64,000 bases of DNA, taken from NCBI GenBank assembly GCA_900129675.1, contig FSRD01000001.1, positions 3,957,501-4,021,500 on the forward strand. The letters are read 5' to 3'. The stretch is from Bradyrhizobium erythrophlei. Lineage in GTDB: Bacteria; Pseudomonadota; Alphaproteobacteria; Rhizobiales; Xanthobacteraceae. The position numbers and the translations under genes were made by a program. The notes beneath the pieces were generated by a model. That model ran no database searches. It saw only the letters and a program-made list of their open reading frames with translations, and was not told the DNA's origin. Of the stretch, positions 44,437 to 52,953 are shown piece by piece (position 1 is the stretch's first letter; each line of letters opens with the position of its first letter).

Positions 44437-46026
44437 ATGGCTGACGCCACCACCGCTCCGCCCTCGATGATGAACACAGCCGCGCCGCCGTCCGAGCGCA
44501 TCGCGCCGCGACGGCTGTTCGCGTTCCTGATCATGGTGTTCGGGATGTTCATGTCGATCCTGGACATCCAGATCGTGTCGGCGTCGTTGTCCGAAATCCA
44601 GGCCGGGCTCTCGGCCAGTTCCAGCGAAGTGTCGTGGGTCCAGACCTCGTATCTGATCGCGGAAGTGATCGCGATTCCCTTATCCGGATTTTTGTCGCGC
44701 GCGTTCGGCACGCGCTTGCTGTTTGCGATTTCCGCCTCCGGCTTCACCATCGCGAGCTTCCTGTGCGGTTTCTGTTCCTCGATCGAGCAGATGATCCTGT
44801 GGCGCGCGATCCAGGGCTTTCTGGGCGCCGGCATGATCCCGACCGTATTCGCGTCGGCCTACACGGTGTTTCCGCGCTCGAAATTCTACATCGTCGGCCC
44901 GATCATCGGCCTGGTCGCGACGCTGGCGCCGACCATCGGCCCGACCGTCGGCGGCATCATCACCGATTGGATGTCGTGGCACTGGCTGTTCTTCATCAAC
45001 GTCGTTCCCGGCATCGGCATCACCATCGGCGTGCTGATCCTGGTCGATTTCGATCAGCCGAACTTCAAGCTGCTGGAGCACTTCGACTGGTTCGGCCTGT
45101 TTGCGATGGGCGGTTTTCTGGGCTCGCTCGAATATGTGCTGGAGGAAGGCCCGCAATATGAATGGCTGCAGGATACCTCGGTCGCGGTCTGCGCCGCGGT
45201 TTGCCTGGTTTCCGCGATTGCCTTCTTCTGGCGGGTGCTGACGGCGCGGGAGCCGATCGTCGATATCCGCACCTTCACCGACCGCAATTTCGCGATCGGC
45301 TGCCTGATCTCGTTCTGCGTCGGCATCGGCCTCTACGGCCTGACCTATGTTTATCCGCGCTACCTCGCGGAAGTGCGCGGCTACAGCGCGCTGATGATAG
45401 GCGAGACCATGTTCGTCTCGGGGATCACCATGTTCCTCACCGCGCCGATCGTCGGACGGCTGATGACCAAGATCGATATGCGCTTGATCATCGCGATCGG
45501 CCTGATCACCTTCGCGATGGGCTCCTACCAGATGACCTGGATCACGCGCGATTACGATTTCTATGAACTGCTGATCCCGCAGATCCTGCGCGGCATCGGC
45601 ATGATGTTCGCGATGGTGCCGACCAATACGATTGCGCTGGGGACCTTGCCTCCCGAACGGGTGAAGAACGCTTCGGGTCTGTTCAACCTGACGCGCAATC
45701 TCGGCGGCGCGGTCGGATTGGCCGTCATCAACCAGCTGCTGAACGAGCGCACCGATCTGCACATCGTGCGGCTGCAGGAGCGCGTCAACTGGGGCAACGC
45801 CACCGCGGTGGAGACGCTGAACATGTTCACCCAGCGCCTGCAGGGCGTGGGCGACGCCGCATTGATGGCGATGAAGCAATTGTCGCAGATCGTTCACCGC
45901 CAGGCGGCGGTGATGGGCTATGGCGACGCCTTCTTCATCCTGACCGTGTTCTACATCTGCCTCAGCCTCCTGGTCATGCTGCTGAAAAAGCCCGCCGCAT
46001 TGCCGTCGGGAGAGCCGGGGCACTAA
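44437..46026 (+). CDS. MFS efflux permease, DHA2 (EmrB) family
   Basis: A protein of 529 residues with 14 predicted membrane helices, typical of DHA2 H+-antiporters. It begins with RRLFAFLIMVFGMFMSILDI, then SYLIAEVIAIPLSGFLSRAF, and the antiporter motif WRAIQGFLGAGMIPTVFASA. With the adaptor just upstream (46 bp) it forms a drug/H+ pump. Which drugs is unknown. Confidence 0.94.
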   Translation: MADATTAPPSMMNTAAPPSERIAPRRLFAFLIMVFGMFMSILDIQIVSASLSEIQAGLSASSSEVSWVQTSYLIAEVIAIPLSGFLSRAFGTRLLFAISASGFTIASFLCGFCSSIEQMILWRAIQGFLGAGMIPTVFASAYTVFPRSKFYIVGPIIGLVATLAPTIGPTVGGIITDWMSWHWLFFINVVPGIGITIGVLILVDFDQPNFKLLEHFDWFGLFAMGGFLGSLEYVLEEGPQYEWLQDTSVAVCAAVCLVSAIAFFWRVLTAREPIVDIRTFTDRNFAIGCLISFCVGIGLYGLTYVYPRYLAEVRGYSALMIGETMFVSGITMFLTAPIVGRLMTKIDMRLIIAIGLITFAMGSYQMTWITRDYDFYELLIPQILRGIGMMFAMVPTNTIALGTLPPERVKNASGLFNLTRNLGGAVGLAVINQLLNERTDLHIVRLQERVNWGNATAVETLNMFTQRLQGVGDAALMAMKQLSQIVHRQAAVMGYGDAFFILTVFYICLSLLVMLLKKPAALPSGEPGH

Positions 46027-46392
46027 AGCGCGTGCCGCCGGCGCGGCTCGAAGGTCACACTGTTGCGTTGAACGGCCCGCTCACGCGGTTGTCATATTGC
46101 CATTCACCTGTGATGCATTTATAAGCAGCGCATCGTCACTCGAACCGGGGAGGATTTGCATGATTTCGATGTATACGCAGATCGCGCGCCCGCGTCCGAT
46201 GTCTGTGCTGGATTTTCGGTCGCGCTGCTGACCGCGCCTGCCGCCAGCTCTGATCGGGCCTGACATCCCGATCTCCAGGCTTCCCAACACGTTACCAATA
46301 TTTTTCAACGACGCCCGGATCAGGTTTTGTGCCGCCGCGCGTCCATCCAGATGGAGCCGGCGTGCGCGCGAACCGCGTAGCCGGATGAGGCC
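46027..46392. other. Intergenic spacer, nothing recognised
   Basis: Spacer of 366 bp between the MFS permease and the ABC exporter. The segment 46080-46330 is less GC-rich than the flanking genes and may contain a promoter for the exporter. No hairpin with a T-run, RNA gene or open frame with a start site is seen. Confidence 0.5.
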
Positions 46393-48195
46393 ATGACCGC
46401 TCAAGCCAACAAGCGTCCCGCCGCGATCCGCGTGGTGATCCCGTTTGTGTTTCGCCACTGGCTGGAACAGCCCGTGCGCGCCTCGCTCGTCGCTGGCGGC
46501 TTGCTGGGCGCGACCGCGGCCGATTTGTTCATGCCGTTGTTCTCGGGCCGTCTGGTCGATGCGCTGACGCTGGGCGCGTCCGACCCTGCCGCGCGTCAAG
46601 CCGCGCTGGCCGCGTTTGGCGGCATCGTGGCGCTCGGCCTGCTGTCGATGATCCTGCGGCTGACCGGGTTGCAGGCGATCGTGCCGTTCACGCTGAAGAT
46701 CATGTCGGACGTGGCGCGCGACGCCTTCATGCGCGTGCAGCGGTTTTCGACCGACTGGCACGCCAACTCGTTCGCCGGCTCGACCGTGCGCAAGATCACC
46801 CGCGGCATGTGGGCGCTCGATCTGCTCAACGACACGATTTTGATGGCGCTGGCGCCGTCGCTGGTGGTGCTGTTGGGCTCGATGATTCTACTCGGGCTGC
46901 ACTGGCCGTCGCTCGGTCTCGTGATCGCCGTGGGCACCGTGATCTATGTGTCGATGACGATCGCGTTCTCGGTCAACTACATCGCGCCCGCCGCGCGTGT
47001 CTCCAACGCTTGGGACACCAAGGTCGGCGGCACGCTCGCGGACGCTTTGACCTGCAACGCGGTGGTGAAATCGTTCGGCGCGGAAGCGCGCGAGGATGCG
47101 CGGCTGGCCGGCGTCATCGGCCGCTGGCGCACGCGGGTGCGGCGGACCTGGCTGCGTTACAACTACACCTCGACCGCGCAGCTTATGGTGCTGCTGTGCT
47201 TCCGCGCCTCCGTGATCGGCGGCGCGATCCTGCTGTGGATCGCGGGACGCGCCTCGCCGGGCGACGTCACCTATGTGCTGACCAGCTATTACATCATCCA
47301 CGCTTACCTGCGCGATGTCGGCATGCACATCAACAATCTGCAGCGTTCGGTCAACGACATGGAGGAACTGGTCGCGATCCATGGCGAGCCGATCGGCATT
47401 GCCGATGCGCCGGGTGCTGCGCCGATCGACATCCAGGGCGGCCGCATCGTGTTCGACGCCGTGACCTTCCTCTACGGCGGTCACCGCGCGCCGCTCTATG
47501 ACGGCCTCACGGTGGATATCCGCGCCGGCGAGCGCGTCGGCCTGGTCGGGCGTTCCGGCTCGGGCAAGACCACGTTCGTCAAGCTGGTGCAGCGGCTCTA
47601 CGACATCTCGGGCGGCAGGATCCTGATCGACGGTCAGGATATCGCTCACGCGACCCAGCATTCGCTGCGCAGCCAGATCGCGATCGTGCAACAGGATCCG
47701 ATCCTGTTTCACCGTTCGCTGGCGGAGAACATCGCCTATGGCAGGCCCGGCGCCAGCATGGCTGCGATCGAGCAGGCCGCGCGGCTTGCCAACGCGCACG
47801 AGTTCATCCTGCGGCTGCCGAAAGGTTACGGCACGCTGGTCGGTGAACGCGGGGTCAAACTGTCGGGCGGCGAGCGGCAGCGTGTCGCGCTGGCGCGCGC
47901 GTTCCTGGCCGATGCGCCGGTACTGATCCTGGACGAGGCGACGTCGAGCCTCGATTCGGAATCGGAGGGCCTGATCCAGCAGGCGATGGAGCGGCTGATG
48001 AAAGGCCGCACCTCGATCGTGATCGCGCACCGGCTGTCGACGGTGCGCAGCCTGGATCGCATCCTGGTGTTCGATCGCGGCGAGATCGTCGAGCAGGGCA
48101 CCCACGCCACGCTCACCGCGCGGGCCGGCGGCATCTATCGCGGGCTGTTCGAACGGCAGGCGACCGAGTTCGGCGAAGTCGCGGCGGCGGAGTAG
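46393..48195 (+). CDS. ABC exporter, fused membrane and ATPase domains
   Basis: A protein of 600 residues. Six membrane helices (about 25-320) form the ABC_membrane domain. The nucleotide-binding domain (about 360-590) has the Walker A VGLVGRSGSGKTTFVKLVQR, Q-loop IVQQDPILFH, signature KLSGGERQRVALARAFL and Walker B VLILDEATSSLD, with IAHRLSTV. It works as a homodimer exporting an unknown lipid or drug. It shares no operon with the MFS pump, given the 366-bp gap. Confidence 0.94.
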   Translation: MTAQANKRPAAIRVVIPFVFRHWLEQPVRASLVAGGLLGATAADLFMPLFSGRLVDALTLGASDPAARQAALAAFGGIVALGLLSMILRLTGLQAIVPFTLKIMSDVARDAFMRVQRFSTDWHANSFAGSTVRKITRGMWALDLLNDTILMALAPSLVVLLGSMILLGLHWPSLGLVIAVGTVIYVSMTIAFSVNYIAPAARVSNAWDTKVGGTLADALTCNAVVKSFGAEAREDARLAGVIGRWRTRVRRTWLRYNYTSTAQLMVLLCFRASVIGGAILLWIAGRASPGDVTYVLTSYYIIHAYLRDVGMHINNLQRSVNDMEELVAIHGEPIGIADAPGAAPIDIQGGRIVFDAVTFLYGGHRAPLYDGLTVDIRAGERVGLVGRSGSGKTTFVKLVQRLYDISGGRILIDGQDIAHATQHSLRSQIAIVQQDPILFHRSLAENIAYGRPGASMAAIEQAARLANAHEFILRLPKGYGTLVGERGVKLSGGERQRVALARAFLADAPVLILDEATSSLDSESEGLIQQAMERLMKGRTSIVIAHRLSTVRSLDRILVFDRGEIVEQGTHATLTARAGGIYRGLFERQATEFGEVAAAE

Positions 48196-48201
48196 TTGGG
48201 A

Positions 48202-48241
48202 GTCATTCCGGGGCGGCGTGCAGCGCCGAACCCGGAATGAC
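48202..48241. repeat. CATTCCGGGG-type palindromic repeat, overlapping the end of the EamA gene
   Basis: GTCATTCCGGGGCGGCGTGC and its partner CGCCGAACCCGGAATGAC form a hairpin. The repeat supplies the last residues and stop codon of the EamA gene (tail PGSALHAAPE). Confidence 0.8.
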
Positions 48242-49150
48242 GGTGTCGGTCGGCACTGCCCGTCCGCGCGTGCGCGTCGAGATCGCCACCGTCGCCACCA
48301 CGGCGGAGGCGAACAGCAAGATCTGCGGCGTGATGGTCTCGCCGTTGAAGAGCGCCGCGAGCACGAAGGTGATGAAGGGCTGCAACAATTGGATCTGCGA
48401 GACCCGCGCGATGCCGCCCATCGCCATGCCGGCGTTCCAGGCGAAGAACCCGACCCATTGGGAGAAGATCGCGACGTAGAGCAGGCCGAGCCAGGGCTCC
48501 AGGGCGATGTGGCCGATGTCGGCCGGCATGGTGAGCAGGGCTGCGGGGATCGAGACCGGCAGCGCGATCACCAGCACCCAGCTGATGACTTCCCAGCCGG
48601 GCATCTGCGACGTGAGCCGTCCCGAGAACGCGTAGCCGATCGCGGCGACCGCGACGGCGGCGAACAAAAGCAAATCGCCGGCGGAGAGCGTGCCGCCGCC
48701 TTGCCGCAGCGCAAACGCGACCACCAATGCCGCGCCGCCGACGGATGCGATCCAGAACAGCGGACGCGGCCGTTCATGGGTGATGGCGACGGCGACCAGC
48801 GCGGTGGCAATGGGGAGAATGCCGAGCACCACGCCGCCATGCGAGGCGTCGACGCGCTGCATCCCGAGCGACATCAGAAGTGGAAACAGGATGCTGACGC
48901 AGAGCATCGTGATCACGAGCTGAAGCCACAGCGCGCGCGGCGGCAGCGGCCGGCGCAGCACCAGCAACAGCGCCAGCGAACACAGTCCGGCGATCGCCGT
49001 GCGCAACGATGTCAGTGCAATCGGATCAATTTCAGATACCGCGATTCGTGTCGCCGGCAGCGTGCCGCCGAAAATCGCCACGCCGATAAAGCCGAGCAAC
49101 AGACCAAGACGCTCGCGCGACACCGTGGAAGACATGACTTGAGCAGACAT
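48203..49150 (-). CDS. EamA/DMT family transporter
   Basis: A protein of 315 residues with ten membrane helices in two EamA repeats: GLLLGFIGVAIFGGTLPATR, LTSLRTAIAGLCSLALLLVL, HGGVVLGILPIATALVAVAI and the second half, IGYAFSGRLTSQMPGWEVIS, QIQLLQPFITFVLAALFNGE. It exports or imports a metabolite in the inner membrane; specificity unknown. The last 14 residues or so are coded by a palindromic repeat, so the original end was probably earlier or lost. Confidence 0.9.
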   Translation of the reverse strand: MSAQVMSSTVSRERLGLLLGFIGVAIFGGTLPATRIAVSEIDPIALTSLRTAIAGLCSLALLLVLRRPLPPRALWLQLVITMLCVSILFPLLMSLGMQRVDASHGGVVLGILPIATALVAVAITHERPRPLFWIASVGGAALVVAFALRQGGGTLSAGDLLLFAAVAVAAIGYAFSGRLTSQMPGWEVISWVLVIALPVSIPAALLTMPADIGHIALEPWLGLLYVAIFSQWVGFFAWNAGMAMGGIARVSQIQLLQPFITFVLAALFNGETITPQILLFASAVVATVAISTRTRGRAVPTDTVIPGSALHAAPE

Positions 49151-49244
49151 GGCGCGAGTGGTTAGCTCGTTTGCTTACACGCGTATAGTTTTTTGCGCGC
49201 GCCGCATGGCGGCCATGCGACGGTGCGCAATTTAGAGCCTGTCC

Positions 49245-49634
49245 TCAATTGAGCCAAATGACTGCGGCGGCGAGATGGACTGCGGCGAGAAAGTTTCTGG
49301 CGGTCTTATCGTAGCGGGTGGCTATGGCTCGATACTGTTTGAGCTTGCAATAGAGGTTTTCCATGAGGTGGCGCGCTTTGTACAGTTCCTTGTCGTAGGC
49401 GCGTTGGAGCTTTCGATTGCTCTTGGGCGGGATCACGGGCGTTTTTCCTGCCGCAAGCAGAGGCTCGATGACACGTAGATCGGCATCGAAGGCCTTGTCC
49501 GCCAACAAGGTATCGGCCTGCATCTGAGGCAGCAGCGCGTCAGCGCCTTCCAAATCGTGGGCTTGCCCTGCGGTCAGCAGGAACGCCAACGGATTGCCAA
49601 GTGCATCGACCATGGCATGGATTTTGGTGCTCAA
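49245..49634 (-). CDS. IS5-type transposase, C-terminal part (orfB)
   Basis: A protein of 129 residues that continues the DDE domain: STKIHAMVDALGNPLAFLLT, ADTLLADKAFDADLRVIEPL (second Asp region) and KSNRKLQRAYDKELYKARHL with the final Glu region MENLYCKLKQYRAIATRY. It has no proper start; it is reached by -1 frameshifting from orfA at an A7 run (49672-49679 on the plus strand, T-run). Confidence 0.88.
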   Translation of the reverse strand: MSTKIHAMVDALGNPLAFLLTAGQAHDLEGADALLPQMQADTLLADKAFDADLRVIEPLLAAGKTPVIPPKSNRKLQRAYDKELYKARHLMENLYCKLKQYRAIATRYDKTARNFLAAVHLAAAVIWLN

Positions 49635-50002
49635 CCCGCCTTTGCTGCGCCCGATCGCCTGGTCTTCGCCGTCTTTTTTTGGGCGCCGGCACTGTGCTGG
49701 TGCGCGCGTACGATCGTGCTGTCGATCATGGCGTATTCATTGTCCGCGTCGGCAGCCAGCATCTCGAACATCTTCTTCCATACCCCGCTCTTCGCCCAGC
49801 GCGAAAATCGGGTGTGAATCTTGATCGGGTCGCCAAAACGTTCCGGCAGATCCCGCCAGGGCATGCCGGCGCGATAACGATAGAGAACTGCTTCTACAAA
49901 CAGCCGATTATCCTTGGCCGTCGCGCCGACGTGACCCTCACGTCCCGGCAAAATATCCTTGATCCTGTCCCATTGATCGTCGCGAAGGGCGTAACGGCGC
50001 AT
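49631..50002 (-). CDS. IS5-type transposase, N-terminal part (orfA)
   Basis: A protein of 123 residues. It has MRRYALRDDQWDRIKDILPG and AVLYRYRAGMPWRDLPERFG, the DUF4096 N-terminal domain of IS5-type transposases, then YAMIDSTIVRAHQHSAG with the first catalytic Asp. It ends shortly after a run of seven A (GCCCAAAAAAAGACG), in the usual place for the programmed frameshift. Confidence 0.9.
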   Translation of the reverse strand: MRRYALRDDQWDRIKDILPGREGHVGATAKDNRLFVEAVLYRYRAGMPWRDLPERFGDPIKIHTRFSRWAKSGVWKKMFEMLAADADNEYAMIDSTIVRAHQHSAGAQKKTAKTRRSGAAKAG

Positions 50003-50115
50003 TCAGTCAACTCCGAATCAAGTTGACCTCCCATGAATCACTTGGGGAACGTCTTGGGAATCCGCTAATTGAGGACAGGCTCTAGTCAGTGCAATCGGAT
50101 CAATCCGCACGGATG

Positions 50116-50856
50116 CTAATGGCCGACGCTGCTCCACAGCAGTCCGATCCCGGACAGAATCAAAAGCCCGAGCACGACGTCGCCGAAGTTTCGATCGCTG
50201 AGCGCATGATAGGTCCGTGTGCCGAGCCACGCGCCGACGAGCGTTCCCGGGAAAGCGCATAGCACCAGCCAGATGATTTCAGGTTTGACGAGGCCGGTTG
50301 CGATCTGCACGCAGAGCGCGGTTGCGAGGATTGTCCAGTTGAAAGTCTGGAAAATGCCGCGCCGCTCCTTCTTGCCCCAGCCGCGTACGCTGGCCCACAG
50401 GATGGGAATGGGACCCGAGAGTCCGGCGAGACCGCCAAGAATGCCGCCGGCGAAGCCGATGGCGGCGTCGGCCCATTTGCCGCCGAAGCGGAAAGCCATC
50501 GGCGTGCGCTGAAAAAACAGCGCGGTGGGAAACACCAGCAGCAGCACGCCGATGGTCAGTTTGAAGACCTTGGGATCGGCATGGGCGATCATCAGGATAC
50601 CCAGCGGCACGCCGGCGAGGCCCCCGACGATAAAGGGCCAAACCAGACCGAAGTCGATGGTGCGCCAGATGCCCGGCAGCGTCGAGGTTTGCGCGATGAC
50701 CGAACAGATCAGCACCAGCGGCACCGCCATCGAAGGCGGCAGCACATAGAGCCAGATCCCCAGCGCCATCAGCGCGGTGCCGAAGCCGGCAAGGCCGGAC
50801 ACGAAACCGCCGGCGAGCGCGCCGAGGATGAGGAGTGCGTAGACGGTCGCGCTCAA
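50116..50856 (-). CDS. TauE/SafE family sulfite/anion exporter
   Basis: A protein of 246 residues with about eight membrane helices. The two internal repeats show AGGFVSGLAGFGTALMALGI and GFAGGILGGLAGLSGPIPIL, the family's paired G-rich motif. TauE/SafE proteins export sulphite, sulphoacetate or other organosulphur anions across the inner membrane. The start is at 50856 with no strong ribosome site; the end is 34 bp from the IS element. No sulphur gene is near. Confidence 0.9.
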   Translation of the reverse strand: MSATVYALLILGALAGGFVSGLAGFGTALMALGIWLYVLPPSMAVPLVLICSVIAQTSTLPGIWRTIDFGLVWPFIVGGLAGVPLGILMIAHADPKVFKLTIGVLLLVFPTALFFQRTPMAFRFGGKWADAAIGFAGGILGGLAGLSGPIPILWASVRGWGKKERRGIFQTFNWTILATALCVQIATGLVKPEIIWLVLCAFPGTLVGAWLGTRTYHALSDRNFGDVVLGLLILSGIGLLWSSVGH

Positions 50857-50872
50857 TCTGACTTTTCTCCTT

Positions 50873-50954
50873 CGTCATTCCGGGGCGATGCGAAGCATCG
50901 AGCCCGGAATCTCGAGATTCCGGGTTTGCATCTCCGATGCGCCCCGGAATGACG
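50873..50954. repeat. CATTCCGGGG-type palindromic repeat
   Basis: The arms CGTCATTCCGGGGCGATGCG and CGATGCGCCCCGGAATGACG are inverted, with an inner hairpin GGAATCTCGAGATTCC. It lies between divergent genes. Confidence 0.87.
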
Positions 50955-51036
50955 GGTGTGTTGGGGGCGAACGTTTACACGAGGCAGCCCGCAGGTACTA
51001 TCGCAATCAACGATAATCCCAGGGGGAAACGTCCCG

Positions 51037-51755
51037 ATGAATTCAAGCTCCGCCAAGACCTTTCTCGTCTGCCACGGCGCCTGGTCGGCGGGTTGGGCGT
51101 GGAAGAAGATGCACCCGCTGATGCAGGCCGCCGGACATCGTTTGGTCACGCCGTCCTACACCGGGCTTGGCGATCGGGTTCATCTGGCCAATCCCTCGAT
51201 CGATCTCGAGACCCATATCGAGGACGTTCTCAACGTCATCCAATACGAGGATCTGCGCGACATCGTGCTGCTCGGCCACAGCTATGGCGGCATGGTCGCA
51301 ACCGGCGTCGCCGACCGCGTCCGCGACCGCGTCACGCAGTTGGTCTATCTCGACGCCTTCGTGCCGCGGGACGGGCAGTCGCTGTTCGATCTCAACGAAT
51401 CCGGGCGGCAACATTTGCAGGACGCCCCGCCAAGAGCGGCGACGGCTGGCGCGTGCCCCCGCTGCAGACGCCACCGGATACGTCGCCCGCCGACGTCGAA
51501 TGGCTGACGGCGCGTCGCGTGCACATGCCGATCAAATGTTTCGAGACGAAGCTCAAGCTGCAAAACGGCGAGTCGACCTTGCCGCGCAGCTACATCTACG
51601 CGACGCGGATCACGCGCGCCGATACGTTCGGCCAGTTCGTCAAGCGTGCCAAAAGCGAAACAGGTTGGCGCTTCTACGCGATCGACGCCAGCCATTCGCC
51701 GAACGTCACCGCGCCGGACGCGCTGATGGCGTTGCTGGAGAAGATTGTCGCTTGA
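51037..51755 (+). pseudogene. Alpha/beta hydrolase, frameshifted
   Basis: The N-terminal part (from the ATG at 51037) has the alpha/beta hydrolase start AKTFLVCHGAWSAGWAWKKM, the nucleophile elbow LLGHSYGGM and YLDAFVPRDGQSLFDLNESG. After about 51424 that frame becomes Arg/Cys-rich and stops at 51507. The next frame continues the family pattern from there: KSGDGWRVPP, LPRSYIYATRITRADTFGQF, and the catalytic His block AIDASHSPNVTAPDALMALL. One missing base near GCCCCGCC (51424-51430) explains the shift. About 239 residues would result, the usual size. A sequencing error is the alternative to a true mutation. Confidence 0.78.
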
Positions 51756-51758
51756 CGT

Positions 51759-51862
51759 GTCATTCCGGGGCGATGCGAAGCATCGAACCCGGAATCTCGA
51801 GATTCCCCGATGCGCAATTGCGCATCTGAGGTCTGGTGCTCGCGCACCAGCCCGGAATGACG
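51759..51862. repeat. CATTCCGGGG-type palindromic repeat
   Basis: GTCATTCCGGGGCGATGCGA and the partner CACCAGCCCGGAATGACGA bracket inner hairpins (GGAATCTCGAGATTCC and GATGCGCAATTGCGCATC). Its left part is nearly the same as the copy at 50873-50954. Confidence 0.85.
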
Positions 51863-51917
51863 ATTTCCTAAATGGCGAGGGGTCCGGCGCACTAACGCCG
51901 AACCCCTCATTCTCAAG

Positions 51918-52333
51918 ATATCAGCCAGCCTGTAAGCCGGGTTCTGTAAGGCACCGCCTGCTTGCGCATGCGATACGTGACGGCCATTCCTCTGGGACCA
52001 TGTTTGCACATGGCCTCGAGCAACCTACCCGGACGGCGAGCCTGACATCGCCCTGCGGTGTTATCGCTTGCGCGAACAGCCCGCGTTGCCGTCCCTATTC
52101 GGTTTTGCTCCCGGTGTGGTTTGCCATGCCGTTTCCGTTGCCGGACCCGCGGTGCGCTCTTACCGCACCTTTTCACCCTTGCCGCATCCGAAGACGAGGC
52201 GGTTCGTTCTCTGTGGCACTGTCCCTGGGGTTGCCCCCGCCGGATGTTATCCGGCACCGTATGTCGATGGAGCCCGGACTTTCCTCCCCCGCAGCCTTTC
52301 GACCGTAGCGGGAGCGGCCGTCCGGCCGACTGA
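51918..52333 (-). ncRNA. rnpB: RNase P RNA (class A)
   Basis: Read on the minus strand, the RNA has the universal 5' core GAGGAAAGTCCGGGCTCC (near 52287-52270) and the 3' core CAGAACCCGGCTTACAGGCT (near 51946-51925), about 415 bases in all. GCGGCCGTCCGGCCGAC marks the 5' helix. This is the catalytic RNA that trims the 5' end of tRNA precursors. Ends are estimated to within a few bases. Open frames across it (such as 51913-52893) are artefacts. Confidence 0.95.
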
Positions 52334-52482
52334 CGCCCCAAGGCATGGGGGTTCGGGGCCGCAAGGTCAAGCCGATAACGGCTTCGGTCCGGCCCAAAAT
52401 AAATTATCCTGAAGATGTCGTTTTGCGTGGGCCCCGTTCGACCGGGTGTCGGCGATCCAGCCGAACAAGAGGAGTATTCGAA

Positions 52483-52833
52483 ATGCAGTATTTGCTGATG
52501 ATCTATCGGAACGAAGCAGAATTGGGCCAAATGACCGCGGACGACCGCAAGAAACTGACGGCGGAATACGGTGCGTTCACCCAGTCCATCATCCAGAGCG
52601 GCCATTTCAAGGCCGGCGACGGGCTGCAGCCCACAACGACCGCGACTTCCGTGCGGGTCCGCGACGGCAAGACTTTGACGACCGATGGCCCGTTCGCGGA
52701 AACCCGCGAACAGCTCGGCGGCTACTATCTGGTCGAAGCCAAGGATCTCGACACCGCGCTCGGCATCGCCGCACGGATTCCCGGCGCCAAGACCGGCACG
52801 ATCGAAGTCAGGCCGGTCATGATCTATGACTGA
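52483..52833 (+). CDS. YciI-family (DGPF domain) protein
   Basis: A protein of 116 residues; start after an AGAGGAG site. It begins MQYLLMIYRNEAELGQMTAD and has KTLTTDGPFAETREQLGGYY, the DGPF signature, then LGIAARIPGAKTGTIEVRPV. Such proteins regularly sit beside ECF42 sigma genes, as here (121 bp upstream of the sigma gene, with a repeat between). Enzymatic activity is not established. Confidence 0.92.
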   Translation: MQYLLMIYRNEAELGQMTADDRKKLTAEYGAFTQSIIQSGHFKAGDGLQPTTTATSVRVRDGKTLTTDGPFAETREQLGGYYLVEAKDLDTALGIAARIPGAKTGTIEVRPVMIYD

Positions 52834-52841
52834 GACCTCGC

Positions 52842-52938
52842 CGTCATTCCTCGTTGTGCAATTGCACATCATAGCTTGTGCGGAGCCTGTCATCGGGCCG
52901 CGCTACGCGCGGACCCGTTGGCACGCCCCGGAATGACG
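52842..52938. repeat. CATTCC-type palindromic repeat between YciI and sigma genes
   Basis: Starts CGTCATTCCTCGTTGTGC and ends GGCACGCCCCGGAATGACG. Inner hairpin GTGCAATTGCAC. It splits the YciI-ECF pair. Confidence 0.75.
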
Positions 52939-52953
52939 ATTATTGAATAAACC

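Larger units (their letters stand above)
49235..50082 (-). mobile_element. IS5-family insertion sequence (IS427-type), complete
   Basis: Perfect 16-bp terminal inverted repeats, GAGCCTGTCCTCAATT at 49235-49250 and its complement at 50067-50082, flank 848 bp. A TA target duplication lies at 49233-49234 and 50083-50084. Two overlapping reading frames on the minus strand encode a DDE transposase joined by a probable frameshift. The unit looks intact and recent, since the repeats are identical. It is inserted in a fragment of EamA-like sequence. Confidence 0.92.

Noticed and set aside
51913..52893. Open frame of 326 codons on the minus strand
   Set aside because: It covers the RNase P RNA and the YciI gene on the opposite strand; the RNA cores explain the sequence.
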